The notes: a model not told the origin generated them from the sequence alone. 64,000 nucleotides of DNA from Spirochaetales bacterium Spiro_05 (GCA_001603115.1 LVBG01000023.1:1-64000), one strand, 5' to 3'. Positions 54,267 to 63,604 are shown, counted from the stretch's first letter. Program-made: numbers and translations.

Positions 54267-55571
54267 ATGGAAACTCTCGCAAGATCCACGATTTTCGACT
54301 TGAATGGTCGCCCAGCTTTGAAGCAAGCCCTCCCCTTGGCAATCCAGCATGTAGTAGCCATGATCGTCGGTTGCGTGACCCCTGCCCTGATTCTCAGCCG
54401 GGTAGCGAACCTCTCTTCGGCAGACTCCATCATCCTGGTGCAAGGAGCTCTCGTCATTGCAGCCCTTGCCACCTTCCTGCAGCTCTTTCCGATTGGAAAC
54501 CATCTTGGATCGGGTCTGCCGGTGATTCTGGGAGTAAGTTTTGCCTACTTGCCAAGCATGCAGGCAATTGCCAGCGGTTATGACTTGGCTACCATCTTCG
54601 GCTCTCAGCTCGTCGGGGGAGTGGTGGCAATCCTGGTGGGCATGAATGTGACGTTCCTCAGAAAATTCTTTCCCCCGCTCATCACCGGGACAGTTGTTTT
54701 TACCATCGGACTCTCCCTCTACCCCACTGCCATCAACTACATGGCAGGAGGAGTGGGAAGCCCAAGCTACGGCTCTGCCCAGAATTGGATCCTCGCCTTC
54801 CTCACCCTTGCAGTCGTTACGATCCTCAACCACATGGGCAAGGGCATCTTCAAGCTGGCATCCATCCTGATCGGCATCCTCATCGGCTATGTGCTCTCGC
54901 TCTTCCTCGGCATCGTAGATTTCTCAGCCATTGCCCAAGCAGGTCTTTTCCAAGCTCCCAAGCCTCTCTATTTCGGCCTCCGTTTTGAAATAGCAGCGTG
55001 TTTTTCGCTGGGACTCCTGTTTGCGATCAACTCAATCCAGGCCATCGGAGACTTCACTGCAACCACCGTGGGAGCGATGGACCGCGAGCCAACCAATCGT
55101 GAACTGAGAAGTGGCATCGTGGGCTATGGCGTTACCAACATCCTCGGCTCGTTCACCGGAGGGCTTCCCACCGCAACCTACAGCCAGAACGTGGGCATTG
55201 TCACCACGACCAAGGTCATCAACCGCTTCACGTTGGGACTTGCAGCAATGATTCTCCTGTTGGCAGGGCTCATCCCCAAGTTCTCGGCGCTGCTTACCAC
55301 CATCCCCCAGAGCGTGCTTGGAGGAGCGACCATCAGCGTGTTCGCCTCGATTGCCATGACAGGGATGAAGCTGGTAGTATCAGAGAAGATGAACTACCGC
55401 AACACCTCCATCGTAGGGTTGTCGGCAGCCCTGGGTATCGGTATCGCAGACTCTTCTGCGGCCCTTTCAACCTTTCCCGAGTGGTTTCAGGTCATTTTTG
55501 GCCAATCACCGGTAGTCATTGCCACCGTGGTGGCAGTCGCCTTGAACATCATATTGCCAAAGAGGGATTAG
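54267..55571 (+). CDS. NCS2-family nucleobase (uracil/xanthine) permease
   Basis: 434 residues with about 12-14 membrane helices. Family features are A-I-Q-H-V-V-A-M-I-V-G near residue 22, the conserved G-L-P-T-A-T-Y-S-Q-N-V-G-I-V block and a Q/E pair for the base. NCS2 carriers import xanthine, uric acid or uracil with a proton or sodium ion. It is followed immediately by a nucleoside hydrolase gene, which supports purine or pyrimidine salvage. Confidence 0.9.
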   Translation: METLARSTIFDLNGRPALKQALPLAIQHVVAMIVGCVTPALILSRVANLSSADSIILVQGALVIAALATFLQLFPIGNHLGSGLPVILGVSFAYLPSMQAIASGYDLATIFGSQLVGGVVAILVGMNVTFLRKFFPPLITGTVVFTIGLSLYPTAINYMAGGVGSPSYGSAQNWILAFLTLAVVTILNHMGKGIFKLASILIGILIGYVLSLFLGIVDFSAIAQAGLFQAPKPLYFGLRFEIAACFSLGLLFAINSIQAIGDFTATTVGAMDREPTNRELRSGIVGYGVTNILGSFTGGLPTATYSQNVGIVTTTKVINRFTLGLAAMILLLAGLIPKFSALLTTIPQSVLGGATISVFASIAMTGMKLVVSEKMNYRNTSIVGLSAALGIGIADSSAALSTFPEWFQVIFGQSPVVIATVVAVALNIILPKRD

Positions 55572-56489
55572 ATGAACCGAATCATACTGGATGTGGACAC
55601 CGGATTGGATGATGCTGTCGCCTTGTTGCTTGCCGCAGGACTGGAAGAGCTGCACATAGAGGCTGTCATCGCAACAGCAGGCAATGTAGGCCTTGAAAAG
55701 ACACTGGAGAATACCCTGAACATCATGGAGACGGTGGGAGCAACCTGCCCAGTCTACAAAGGAGCTGACAAGCCTTTGCTCAGGGAAAGCGTCGAAGCAG
55801 GGGATTTCCATGGCGTTACAGGCATGGATGGCCCGACCTTTCCCAAAAGGATCCGCCAGCATGTGCAAAAGGAGAACGGCATTGATGCATTGATTCGTCT
55901 GCTCAAGGAGAACCCGCATCAGCTGACTGTGGTCAGTGTCGGTCCGTTGACCGACCTTGCCCTGGCCATGGCCAAGGAGGAAGGTATCGCACTCCTTGCC
56001 AAGGAAATAGTCATCATGGGAGGCTCGTTCTCCTACGGCAATGTCACCAAGGCTGCTGAGTTCAATACCTATGCAGACCCTGAGGCAGCTCAGATCGTTT
56101 TCTCAAGCGGAGCCAACATCACCCTCTTTTCCCTCGATTGCACCCGGACCGTCACCCTCGACAAAGAGCGACTTGAAGCCTACCGAAAGAGAGCAGGCCG
56201 GGCGACAGAGGTCTTTGCCGCCTGCATGGACACCTACATGGCAAACTATGAGAAAAAGGGCCAAGGATGGCCGCAGATGCATGACCCGCTGTGTATTGCC
56301 TATCTGGCCGACCCTACCAAGGTCGAATGCGAGTATGCTCCGGTAGCTGTCGATATCGAGGAAGGTCCTACCTATGGGCAAACAGTGAAGTTGCCTTCAA
56401 AAGAAGGAAAGCAGATCCGCATCGCCCGCTCAATTGATATCCCTTGGTTCTGGTCTTTGGTCGAGCGAGCCCTCGATCATCTGGACTAA
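55572..56489 (+). CDS. Nucleoside hydrolase
   Basis: 305 residues, starting at the base after the permease stop. The calcium-binding D-V-D-T-G-L-D-D is at residues 7-14, and G-G-S-F-S-Y-G-N-V-T-K-A-A-E-F-N-T-Y-A-D-P-E-A is the second family motif. It splits ribonucleosides into base and ribose. With NCS2 permease, it could supply bases inside the cell. No signal peptide, so cytosolic. Confidence 0.93.
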   Translation: MNRIILDVDTGLDDAVALLLAAGLEELHIEAVIATAGNVGLEKTLENTLNIMETVGATCPVYKGADKPLLRESVEAGDFHGVTGMDGPTFPKRIRQHVQKENGIDALIRLLKENPHQLTVVSVGPLTDLALAMAKEEGIALLAKEIVIMGGSFSYGNVTKAAEFNTYADPEAAQIVFSSGANITLFSLDCTRTVTLDKERLEAYRKRAGRATEVFAACMDTYMANYEKKGQGWPQMHDPLCIAYLADPTKVECEYAPVAVDIEEGPTYGQTVKLPSKEGKQIRIARSIDIPWFWSLVERALDHLD

Positions 56490-57097
56490 TGGTACGTGAC
56501 CAGATCCTGAAGTGATTCTCGAATTTTCGGCCGCTCTGCCTCAGCGGGGTAGCCGAAGGTTGCGATCAGGGAGACCTGCCACAGATTGGGATTGCAGGCC
56601 AACACCTGCAGCACCTTCTGCTCATGGAATCCCTCGATTGCACAGCTTTGGATCCCCATCGCCGCCGCTCCCGTCATCATATTGGCAACGGCCAGATATC
56701 CTTGGCTCTTCAGCCAACAGGAGAGCTTTCCTTCCGCTTTGAGGAAATCATAGTAGGGACGATAGTCGTCAATGAAAACCGAAAGAGGGTCAGGAAACCT
56801 GCGCCCCCGCTCATGGACCAACTCTCCATCGGGGTTGGCAAAGGCTTCGGTGCGTGAAAGCACCACAATGGTTGCTGCGCTGGTTGAAACCGACTCCTGG
56901 TCGAAGCAGGCATGGAAAAGCTCCTGCTTTTTCTCCGGTGTCCTCACTACCGCAAAGGACCAGAGCTCAAGACCGAACGAAGTGGGAGTCAGCCTCCCAT
57001 ACTCGAGGATTTCTTTCAGCTGAGCCTCACCAAGGCTACGTGTCGTATCATACTTTTTACAGGCGAATCGATGCGTCATCGCCTCGAGAAACTCCAT
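56486..57097 (-). CDS. Nitroreductase-family flavoprotein
   Basis: 203 residues from the second ATG (57097), seven bases after GGAGGT; ATG 57103 directly abuts that site. FMN motifs R-F-A-C-K-K-Y-D near the start and A-A-M-G-I-Q-S-C-A-I-E-G-F in the C-terminal half. Cytosolic NAD(P)H oxidoreductase; natural substrate unknown. Last gene of the pnr operon and overlapping the convergent nucleoside hydrolase by four bases. Confidence 0.85.
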   Translation of the reverse strand: MEFLEAMTHRFACKKYDTTRSLGEAQLKEILEYGRLTPTSFGLELWSFAVVRTPEKKQELFHACFDQESVSTSAATIVVLSRTEAFANPDGELVHERGRRFPDPLSVFIDDYRPYYDFLKAEGKLSCWLKSQGYLAVANMMTGAAAMGIQSCAIEGFHEQKVLQVLACNPNLWQVSLIATFGYPAEAERPKIRESLQDLVTYH

Positions 57098-57099
57098 TC

Positions 57100-57816
57100 T
57101 CATACCTCCAAAGCGAGTGCTAGTGCTACTTCAATCATCGGAAACAGGCCCGTGGTGCGCATCTCATCACCAAATCCCTCGCCTGTCACACAGCTGTCAG
57201 TCATGGTCAGCAAGGAGAGAGCCCGCTTTCCCTGATAGGCTGCGGTGGCATAGAGGGCATAGGTTTCCATATCCTGGGCGAGAGCTCCCAGCTTTGCCCA
57301 AGCTTTCCAACTGTCTGCACCGAGGGCGTTGTAGGAGGAGAAAAGGTCGCTGGAAAAGACCATGCCTGCATGGGCTTTGATGTGCATCCTTTTGGCGATA
57401 GCCAGCGAAGAAAGCAGAAGCGATGGATCACAAGCAGGACTGAGCGTCCCCTTGAGGTTGTACTGGTGAGCCCAAAGCGAGTCCGTGCTGGCCGTCATTG
57501 CCATGACCAGATCTCCAACCCCGACATCAGAGGAGAGTCCTCCGCAGGTTCCGATCCTGATAATGGCCTGCACATCATACTCGGTGAAAAGCTCATGGCT
57601 GTAGATGCCGATGGATGGCCCTCCCATGCCGGTTGCCATGACCGAGACGCGTTTTCCCTCATACAAGCCGGTATAACCCAGCACATTACGTACCGAGGTC
57701 ACCTGCTGTGCATCGCTTAGGTAACGTTCTGCAACCAGTCTGGCCCGGAGCGGATCGCCGGGGGCGAGTACCACCTGCGCTATCTCACCTTTTTCTGCAC
57801 TGTTGTGCGGAGTCAT
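57100..57816 (-). CDS. deoD: Purine-nucleoside phosphorylase (hexameric type)
   Basis: 238 residues. Phosphate site G-D-P-L-R-A-R and R-I-G-T-C-G-G-L, base/ribose site with D-M-E-T-Y-A-L-Y and S-D-S region T-D-S-C-V-T-G-E. It phosphorolyses the purine nucleosides brought in by the adjacent ABC system into base and ribose 1-phosphate. The ATG overlaps the permease stop by one base (TGATG). Confidence 0.93.
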   Translation of the reverse strand: MTPHNSAEKGEIAQVVLAPGDPLRARLVAERYLSDAQQVTSVRNVLGYTGLYEGKRVSVMATGMGGPSIGIYSHELFTEYDVQAIIRIGTCGGLSSDVGVGDLVMAMTASTDSLWAHQYNLKGTLSPACDPSLLLSSLAIAKRMHIKAHAGMVFSSDLFSSYNALGADSWKAWAKLGALAQDMETYALYATAAYQGKRALSLLTMTDSCVTGEGFGDEMRTTGLFPMIEVALALALEV

Positions 57817-58727
57817 CAGCTTGCCCCCTTCTCATACGGCTTGCCAGCAGCGCTGGGTGCATAGTTCTTGCCACTGAAGAGCACCAATGCAGCAAGGGTT
57901 ACCACGTACGGCAGAATATTGAACACTTCGGTGGGAAGGACACGAAGGGCGGGAATATTGTTTGCTATGATGGCAAAGGCCTGGGCCGTGCCGAAAAGCA
58001 AGGCTGCTCCCGTAACGCCCAAGGGCCTCCAGCGGCCAAATGAGACTGCTGCAAGGGCGATGAAGCCTCGGCCGTTGATGGTATTCGAGGTGTACTGGAT
58101 TGTCTGGGTCAACACGACGCATCCACCTGCCAAGCCTGCCAAGAGCCCACTGGAGATGACAGCGATGTAGCGCATCTTCTTTACATTGATCCCTACGCTC
58201 TCCGCTGCTCCCGGATGTTCTCCGCAGGCACGCAGATGCATGCCGAAAGGAATCTTGTAGAGCACAAACCAAGAGAGCAGGACCACGGCCAGCGCTATGT
58301 AGGCGGTGGGATAGACACCCAGACCATCGGTCTGCATGCCCATGCGGAACTCCTTGGTGCGGTCGGCATTGAACAGGATCTGGCTGGCAAAGATGGTAAC
58401 CCCGTTTGCCAAGAGGTTGATACCGGTGCCGCTGATCGTCTGGTCGGCATTGAGATTGATGGCAGCGACCGCATGCACAACCGAAAAGAGCGCTCCAACC
58501 ACCAGACCCATCACAAGTGCCAGAAAAAGGGAGAGGTTGTGCGGCATACCGCTGCCTTCCATCAGCACGTGGGCAGCTGCTGCGGTACAGGCGCCGATGG
58601 CCATGAGGCCCTCAAGGGCTATATTCACCACCCCGCTCTTCTCACAAATCATGCCTCCGATGGCGGTAATGAGAATCGGGGCTACAATCATCAGAACTGA
58701 AGGAAGCATTCCCAGTATCATACTCAT
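57816..58727 (-). CDS. Purine nucleoside ABC transporter permease 2
   Basis: 303 residues, BPD_transp_2 (RbsC-like) fold with eight or more helices, and I-N-L-N-A-D-Q-T-I-S-G-T-G-I-N near residue 95, typical of the BmpA-associated permeases. Four-base overlap with the first permease. It corresponds to the second permease of pnr/nup-type systems. Confidence 0.92.
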   Translation of the reverse strand: MSMILGMLPSVLMIVAPILITAIGGMICEKSGVVNIALEGLMAIGACTAAAAHVLMEGSGMPHNLSLFLALVMGLVVGALFSVVHAVAAINLNADQTISGTGINLLANGVTIFASQILFNADRTKEFRMGMQTDGLGVYPTAYIALAVVLLSWFVLYKIPFGMHLRACGEHPGAAESVGINVKKMRYIAVISSGLLAGLAGGCVVLTQTIQYTSNTINGRGFIALAAVSFGRWRPLGVTGAALLFGTAQAFAIIANNIPALRVLPTEVFNILPYVVTLAALVLFSGKNYAPSAAGKPYEKGAS

Positions 58728-59824
58728 TTGACTCCCACCTCCTTCTGCAGTTGTTTCTTGTCCAGATACTCCTGGTAGAGTTTGAGAGCTGAGCGCAGGG
58801 CAATGAAGATAACGATGAGGCCCTGGATGATGAAGGTGATTTCCTTGGGTATCTGCTTGCCCTGCATCAAGGCCTGGGCATTCTTCAGCATACCGAAGAG
58901 CAGACCAGCCAAGGTGGTTCCCAAGGCGGTGCAGTTGCCCACCAAGGCGACGGCAATGCCGTCGAACCCATAGCCATCCATACCGGAAATGACCCTTCCG
59001 TACTTGAAGGAACCCAAGGCTACGATACCGCCGGCAAGCCCTGCAAAGGCCCCGCTGATCGCCATGGAGATGGAGATGGATTTCACCACCGGGATTCCGC
59101 TTGCACGAGCTGCGTCCTTGTTGAAGCCGGTTGCCCGCATGCCGTAGCCGAGGCTAGTCTTTTCCATGATGAACCAGTAGACCACTACGGCAATGATCAT
59201 CATGAAGATACCGTTGTTGAGCAGTGAGTTGTTGGTAATCTTCTGGAAGAAGGTGTTGCCGATCAAGGCAGTCTGGGGAAAGTTGGCTGTTTTGTAGGTA
59301 GTGGCTCCAGGAAGCTGGAGGCAGATGATGCGCGAAAGATACAGCGCCACATAGTTGAGCATGATGGTAGAGACCACCTCACTGACCTCATACTTTGCCT
59401 TCAGCACACCGACCACTCCGCCCCAGAGGGCTCCGATGACGATAGCACTGAGGATGGCAAGCATCCAGTGCAAGGTCTGTATCTGTGGTCCGAGCAGGGC
59501 CACTGCCTGGGCAACGGTCATGCCCATGATGTACTGTCCTTCTCCTCCGATGTTGAAGAGCCCCACTCGCTTGGCAAAGCCCATGGACAAACCGCAGAGA
59601 ATGAAAGGAACCGAATAGTTGAGTGTCTCCCCGATATACCGGACGTTCATCCGGCCGTTGTCGATATTGTAGCCGCTCAGGGACTGCAGCAAGGCCTTGT
59701 ACATGTTCAGCGGGTTCTTCCCTACCAAGGCTACCAGGATGGTTCCCACCAGAAAACCCAGCAGGACAACCAATACCGATACTGAGCCATCAGACTGAAG
59801 CAACTTCTGAGTCCTCTTGTTCAT
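58724..59824 (-). CDS. Purine nucleoside ABC transporter permease 1
   Basis: 366 residues, BPD_transp_2 fold. F-N-I-G-G-E-G-Q-Y-I-M-G near residue 90 and S-E-V-V-S-T-I-M-L-N-Y-V-A around 150 are family hallmarks. Membrane channel half. ATGA overlap with the ATPase gene. Confidence 0.92.
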   Translation of the reverse strand: MNKRTQKLLQSDGSVSVLVVLLGFLVGTILVALVGKNPLNMYKALLQSLSGYNIDNGRMNVRYIGETLNYSVPFILCGLSMGFAKRVGLFNIGGEGQYIMGMTVAQAVALLGPQIQTLHWMLAILSAIVIGALWGGVVGVLKAKYEVSEVVSTIMLNYVALYLSRIICLQLPGATTYKTANFPQTALIGNTFFQKITNNSLLNNGIFMMIIAVVVYWFIMEKTSLGYGMRATGFNKDAARASGIPVVKSISISMAISGAFAGLAGGIVALGSFKYGRVISGMDGYGFDGIAVALVGNCTALGTTLAGLLFGMLKNAQALMQGKQIPKEITFIIQGLIVIFIALRSALKLYQEYLDKKQLQKEVGVK

Positions 59825-61350
59825 ACGGCTCCCTCCGTCCTGGAGCCGGCCATCATCATGCCGATCTCCCGTTCGGTTACCTCATGCTGCTTGTTCACTG
59901 CCACAATGCTCCCCTTGCTGATGGTTGCGATACGATCACAGAGATTCATGATCTCATCCAGTTCAAAGGAAACAAGCAGGATCGCCCTTCCCTTCGACCG
60001 TTCGGCGATCAAGCGCCTACGGATATACTCGATGGCCCCGACATCCAGACCACGGGTGGGCTGGGCGACCACCAACACCTTTGGTGAGAGGGATATCTCA
60101 CGTGCAACGATGACCTTCTGCTGGTTTCCTCCTGACAGGCTGCCTGCCAGTGTTGAGGAGCCTTCAGCACTTCGGATATCAAATTGCTCGATGAGGTTTT
60201 CCGCTTCCTTCTGCATGGCTGCAAAGTCGAGGATGCCGAAACGCCTTCGATAGGTGTCCAGATAGTAATTCTTCAAGGCGGTATTCTCAGCAATGGAGAA
60301 CTCTCCCACCACTCCGTACTTCTTCCTATCCTCAGGGATATACCCAAGGCCACGTTCAATACGTTCGCGGATACTCAGGGTTTCCAAATGCTCCCCATCG
60401 AGAAGGATTGTACCTGAAGCAAGAGGAATGAGGCCTGTTATCGCTCCCAGCAGTTCACTCTGGCCGTTGCCGTCGACCCCTGCAATGCCAACAATCTCTC
60501 CCTCATGCACCTCAAGGCTGAGATCCTTGACCCGGCTGACACCACTGGCATCGGTGACGGAGAGATGCTCAAGCTTGAGCATGGTTTTTCCGGCTTGCTG
60601 CTCAGGCTTGTCGATCTCAAACTTAACAGATCGTCCCACCATCATCTCAGCCAAGTCCTGTTCACTGACATCAGCTACGTTGACCGTTCCGATATACGTG
60701 CCACGCCTGAGCACGGTACAACGGTCAGCCACCTCTTTGATCTCCTTCAGCTTGTGGGTGATCAAAAGGATGGTTTTTCCCTCGCTTCTAAGCTTCTTGA
60801 GGATATCCATCAGCTCATCAACCTCTTGGGGGGTGAGAACTGCGGTGGGCTCATCGAAGATGATGATGTTTGCGTTGCGATAGAGGGTCTTGAGAATTTC
60901 CACACGCTGCTGCTGGCCTACGGTGATGTTCTCGATGAGGGAGTCGGGATCGACACGCAGGGCATACTGCTCACTGATCTCCTTGACGCGCTTGCTGGCA
61001 CTGCCAAGATCGAGGAGACGTCCCTTGGTGGGTTCCATCCCAAGCACGATGTTCTCTGTGACGGTGTAGTTCTGCACCAGCTTGAAGTGCTGATGAACCA
61101 TACCGATACCCAAGCTGGTTGCCACGTTGGGGTTCTTGATGTCGACTTCTTTCCCGTCTAGATGGATGGTACCGCTGTCTGCTGTGTACGACCCGAAAAG
61201 GATGGACATAAGCGTTGATTTTCCCGCTCCGTTCTCGCCCAACAGTGCATGTATTTCCTGCTTCTTCACCTGGAGCGTAACCTTGTCGTTGGCTACGACT
61301 CCTGGAAACGTCTTGGTGATATTTCTCATCTCAATAGCATATTCACTCAC
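59821..61350 (-). CDS. Purine nucleoside ABC transporter ATPase (two fused domains)
   Basis: 509 residues using GTG at 61350, seven bases after AAGGAG; the frame's ATG at 61386 overlaps that site region and is less likely. The first nucleotide-binding domain has Walker A G-E-N-G-A-G-K-S-T, signature V-G-Q-Q-Q-R, and I-I-F-D-E-P-T-A-V-L. The second has G-V-D-G-N-G-Q-S-E and L-S-G-G-N-Q-Q-K, with a Walker B that reads V-L-V-V-A-Q-P-T-R-G-L-D, so the usual Asp-Glu is Ala-Gln. RbsA-type, so one functional ATP site is likely. Confidence 0.92.
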   Translation of the reverse strand: MSEYAIEMRNITKTFPGVVANDKVTLQVKKQEIHALLGENGAGKSTLMSILFGSYTADSGTIHLDGKEVDIKNPNVATSLGIGMVHQHFKLVQNYTVTENIVLGMEPTKGRLLDLGSASKRVKEISEQYALRVDPDSLIENITVGQQQRVEILKTLYRNANIIIFDEPTAVLTPQEVDELMDILKKLRSEGKTILLITHKLKEIKEVADRCTVLRRGTYIGTVNVADVSEQDLAEMMVGRSVKFEIDKPEQQAGKTMLKLEHLSVTDASGVSRVKDLSLEVHEGEIVGIAGVDGNGQSELLGAITGLIPLASGTILLDGEHLETLSIRERIERGLGYIPEDRKKYGVVGEFSIAENTALKNYYLDTYRRRFGILDFAAMQKEAENLIEQFDIRSAEGSSTLAGSLSGGNQQKVIVAREISLSPKVLVVAQPTRGLDVGAIEYIRRRLIAERSKGRAILLVSFELDEIMNLCDRIATISKGSIVAVNKQHEVTEREIGMMMAGSRTEGAV

Positions 61351-61409
61351 CCTCAGCTCCTTTTTCCAGGCTCTTTTGCTGTCCACGACAGTTCATGGAC
61401 ACCAAGAGA

Positions 61410-61429
61410 GCCGGCAGTTTCCTGCCGGC
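61410..61429. repeat. GC hairpin after the nucleoside-binding protein gene
   Basis: GCCGGCAG/CTGCCGGC perfect 8-bp arms with a TTTC loop, eight bases past the stop. No T run. Likely mRNA stabiliser between binding protein and ATPase genes. Confidence 0.75.
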
Positions 61430-61437
61430 GGATTGTG

Positions 61438-62541
61438 TTAGTCGTCGAGCGCTGCAAGGCCCTGGGGAGCAGCACCGTTTGCCAATGCTTCCTTGTAGGT
61501 CTTGTAGATCCTGATCTTGCCGTTGTTGATGTCAGCCTTTGCTGCATCAACCAGCTTGACCACGTTCTGGCTGAGCTTGGGGTTGGCAGTCGAGTACCCG
61601 ACGCCTTCGTCGGCCATTCCCATCTGTACCACGCCACCTTTGAACGAACCCTCTTCAACAGCCTTGAGGACCATCAGCGAGGAGTTCTCCACACGCTTGA
61701 GCATGCTGGTCAGTACAGCACTCTCCCTGCCGCTGTAGATGCCGTCTTCAAACTGGTCACTGTCCACACCGATTGCCCAGATGTTCTTGCCCTGCATGCG
61801 GTACTCTTTTGCCTGAGCGATGGTACCGTTTCCGGTTCCGCCTGCTGCACTGAAGATGCAGTAGACACCCATGTCGTACCAGTTCTTCGCCTGTGCCTTG
61901 GCAAGCTCCGGCTTGCCCCAGTCATTGGCGTAGTAGTCCATGATCTGGGCATTGGGGAAGACTGAGCGGATGCCCTGCACATAGCCCATCTCGAACTTGG
62001 TGATGGTTGCGCCGGGTACACCGCCGATGAATCCGAACTTGGGATCCTTGATCCCGTCTTCCTTGGCCTGCAGAGCAGCTGCAAGACCGACGAGATAGGA
62101 ACCCTGTTCCTCTGAGTAGATGAACTCCATGACATTCGGCTGGCCAACCCAATCGACGTCCACAATGGTGAACTTCTGATTGGGGTACTGGGGTGCAACT
62201 TCGCTCAGTGCATCAGCCCAGGTGAAGCCGGTGACCATGATCAGGTCGTAGCCTTCATCTGCAGCCTGCCGCAGGTTCGGGATGTACATGTCCTGGGTCT
62301 GTGCAGTCACCACGTCGTACAGCTTGCCGCGATTGGGGGTGTTGTTCCAGGTATCGCCATAGTATTCGACGATGCCTCTCCAGGCAGCAGCGTTGAAGGA
62401 CTTGTCGTCAATGCCCGTCGCATCGGTCAGCAGGCGAATGGTCGGGCGGCCGTCGGCCTGAGCAGCAGTCTCTTTCCCGCCCTGTGCAAACACCATGGTC
62501 GCAAGAGAGAGAATGAGTACAAAAATAGTAAGTTTCTTCAT
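61438..62541 (-). CDS. pnrA: Purine nucleoside-binding protein, BMP/TmpC family
   Basis: 367 residues. A signal peptide ends in V-F-A-Q-G-G-K. BMP-family domain with D-A-T-G-I-D-D-K-S-F-N-A-A-A-W, G-Y-D-L-I-M-V-T-G-F, and A-I-G-V-D-S-D-Q-F. The Treponema homologue PnrA (TmpC) binds purine nucleosides; here a phosphorylase gene in the same operon agrees. Cys at the lipobox is absent, so it looks soluble in the periplasm rather than lipid-anchored. AAGGAGGG precedes the ATG. Confidence 0.9.
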   Translation of the reverse strand: MKKLTIFVLILSLATMVFAQGGKETAAQADGRPTIRLLTDATGIDDKSFNAAAWRGIVEYYGDTWNNTPNRGKLYDVVTAQTQDMYIPNLRQAADEGYDLIMVTGFTWADALSEVAPQYPNQKFTIVDVDWVGQPNVMEFIYSEEQGSYLVGLAAALQAKEDGIKDPKFGFIGGVPGATITKFEMGYVQGIRSVFPNAQIMDYYANDWGKPELAKAQAKNWYDMGVYCIFSAAGGTGNGTIAQAKEYRMQGKNIWAIGVDSDQFEDGIYSGRESAVLTSMLKRVENSSLMVLKAVEEGSFKGGVVQMGMADEGVGYSTANPKLSQNVVKLVDAAKADINNGKIRIYKTYKEALANGAAPQGLAALDD

Positions 62542-62584
62542 GGATTACCCTCCTTATGGTAGGTCCTTGATCAATGTAGCTGAC

Positions 62585-62593
62585 ATTGTACCA
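62585..62593 (-). promoter_or_regulatory. Extended -10 promoter of the pnr operon
   Basis: Minus strand TGG-TACAAT (TACAAT at 62585-62590), about 40 bases before the ATG; weak -35. A near palindrome ATGTCAGCTACAT covers the expected RNA start (62574-62586). Confidence 0.5.
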
Positions 62594-62627
62594 TAGGAAG
62601 GAGAATTGGGTATGAAGAGTTTTTGAT

Positions 62628-63437
62628 CTATTTGGCTAATATATGCGTTTCAATGGCTCTGGCGACCCCATCCTCATCGTTTGAGGTGGTCAGGACATGG
62701 GCGTGGGACTTCACTTCATCACTGGCATTTTCCATGGCCACGGCAAGGCCGGCGATGGAAAACATGGGTACATCGTTGAGGCCGTCGCCGATGACCATCA
62801 GCTCCTCTTCCTTCCTGTTCAGCAAGCCGAGCAGGACTTGCAGGCTACTGGCTTTTTGTACCCCGCGGGCTGTAATCTCCATGAAAAAGGGGTCGCTGAA
62901 CCCAAGGTCCGCCCGATCTCCAACCAACGGAAGGAGATCTTGTCTTGCCAGCTTGAGAAGGGAGGGTTCTCCTACGATCATCACCTTGGGCATGGGTTTG
63001 GGAGTTTCTGCAATAAGGTCATCAACCCTTCGGATAGGGATGGCATTGTTGTATGCTTCCAGCTTCACATGTACATCATCAGGCATCTCGGTGATCACCC
63101 CCACCTCATCATAGGAGAGAGCAGCAAGGCCCTTCTCTTTTGCATACGCAAAGCAGGTATGGATGGTGGGAAGGTCGACTGAGCGCTCCCAGAGTACCGA
63201 CAGGTCGGCTGTTGAGACCAACTGCCCGCCGTTGTAGGCGAGGATGGTCGCTTCGGTTCCGATGAGGCCCAGCTCATGGGCAACATGCTCGATACCCAGT
63301 ACCGGCCGTCCGCTTGCCAGTACGATGTGCACACCACGCTCCCGGGCAAGGCGGACAGCATCCTTGTTGCGCTGGGGAATCTGTTTGGTAGAGTTCGTCA
63401 GCGTTCCATCCAAGTCGAGAGCTAATACCGTATACAC
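62628..63437 (-). CDS. Cof-type HAD phosphatase
   Basis: 269 residues using GTG at 63437, six bases after GGAGG; the frame's ATG at 63455 overlaps the ribosome site. HAD motifs: D-L-D-G-T-L-T-N-S near the start, L-A-S-G-R, K-A-S-S-L, and G-D-G-L-N-D-V-P-M. Same subfamily as the gene at 22464. It stands alone between the pnr promoter and tRNA-Pro. Substrate unknown, probably a sugar phosphate or FMN. Confidence 0.88.
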   Translation of the reverse strand: MYTVLALDLDGTLTNSTKQIPQRNKDAVRLARERGVHIVLASGRPVLGIEHVAHELGLIGTEATILAYNGGQLVSTADLSVLWERSVDLPTIHTCFAYAKEKGLAALSYDEVGVITEMPDDVHVKLEAYNNAIPIRRVDDLIAETPKPMPKVMIVGEPSLLKLARQDLLPLVGDRADLGFSDPFFMEITARGVQKASSLQVLLGLLNRKEEELMVIGDGLNDVPMFSIAGLAVAMENASDEVKSHAHVLTTSNDEDGVARAIETHILAK

Positions 63438-63452
63438 AAACCACCTCCACTG

Positions 63453-63499
63453 CAAAAAAATAACTCCCTATTTCTCATTATGAAACAAGGAGTTATCTC
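63453..63499 (-). terminator. Terminator of tRNA-Pro
   Basis: Minus strand: ATAACTCC/GGAGTTAT 8-bp arms (63489-63496 and 63460-63467) with an inner GTTTC/GAAAT pairing, followed by T7. Starts about 15 bases after the tRNA. Confidence 0.8.
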
Positions 63500-63510
63500 T
63501 AATTTTCCAC

Positions 63511-63583
63511 TCGGGCAGAGAGGATTTGAACCTCCGACCCCTTGGTCCCGAACCAAGTGCGCTAGCCCCTGCGCTACTACCCG
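63511..63583 (-). tRNA. tRNA-Pro (anticodon CGG)
   Basis: Minus strand cloverleaf: acceptor CGGGTAG/CTGCCCG with discriminator A, anticodon arm CTTGG-TTCGGGA-CCAAG giving CGG, and T-arm GGTTCAAATCC. CCA is not encoded. Confidence 0.95.
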
Positions 63584-63604
63584 TCAGCTTCACAGCCGAG
63601 GTCC

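Noticed and set aside
53370-54833. 487-residue esterase with long N-terminal extension
   Set aside because: The extra 220 residues are antisense to the purine permease; the natural start is the ATG at 54170, with a -10 box 7 bases upstream.
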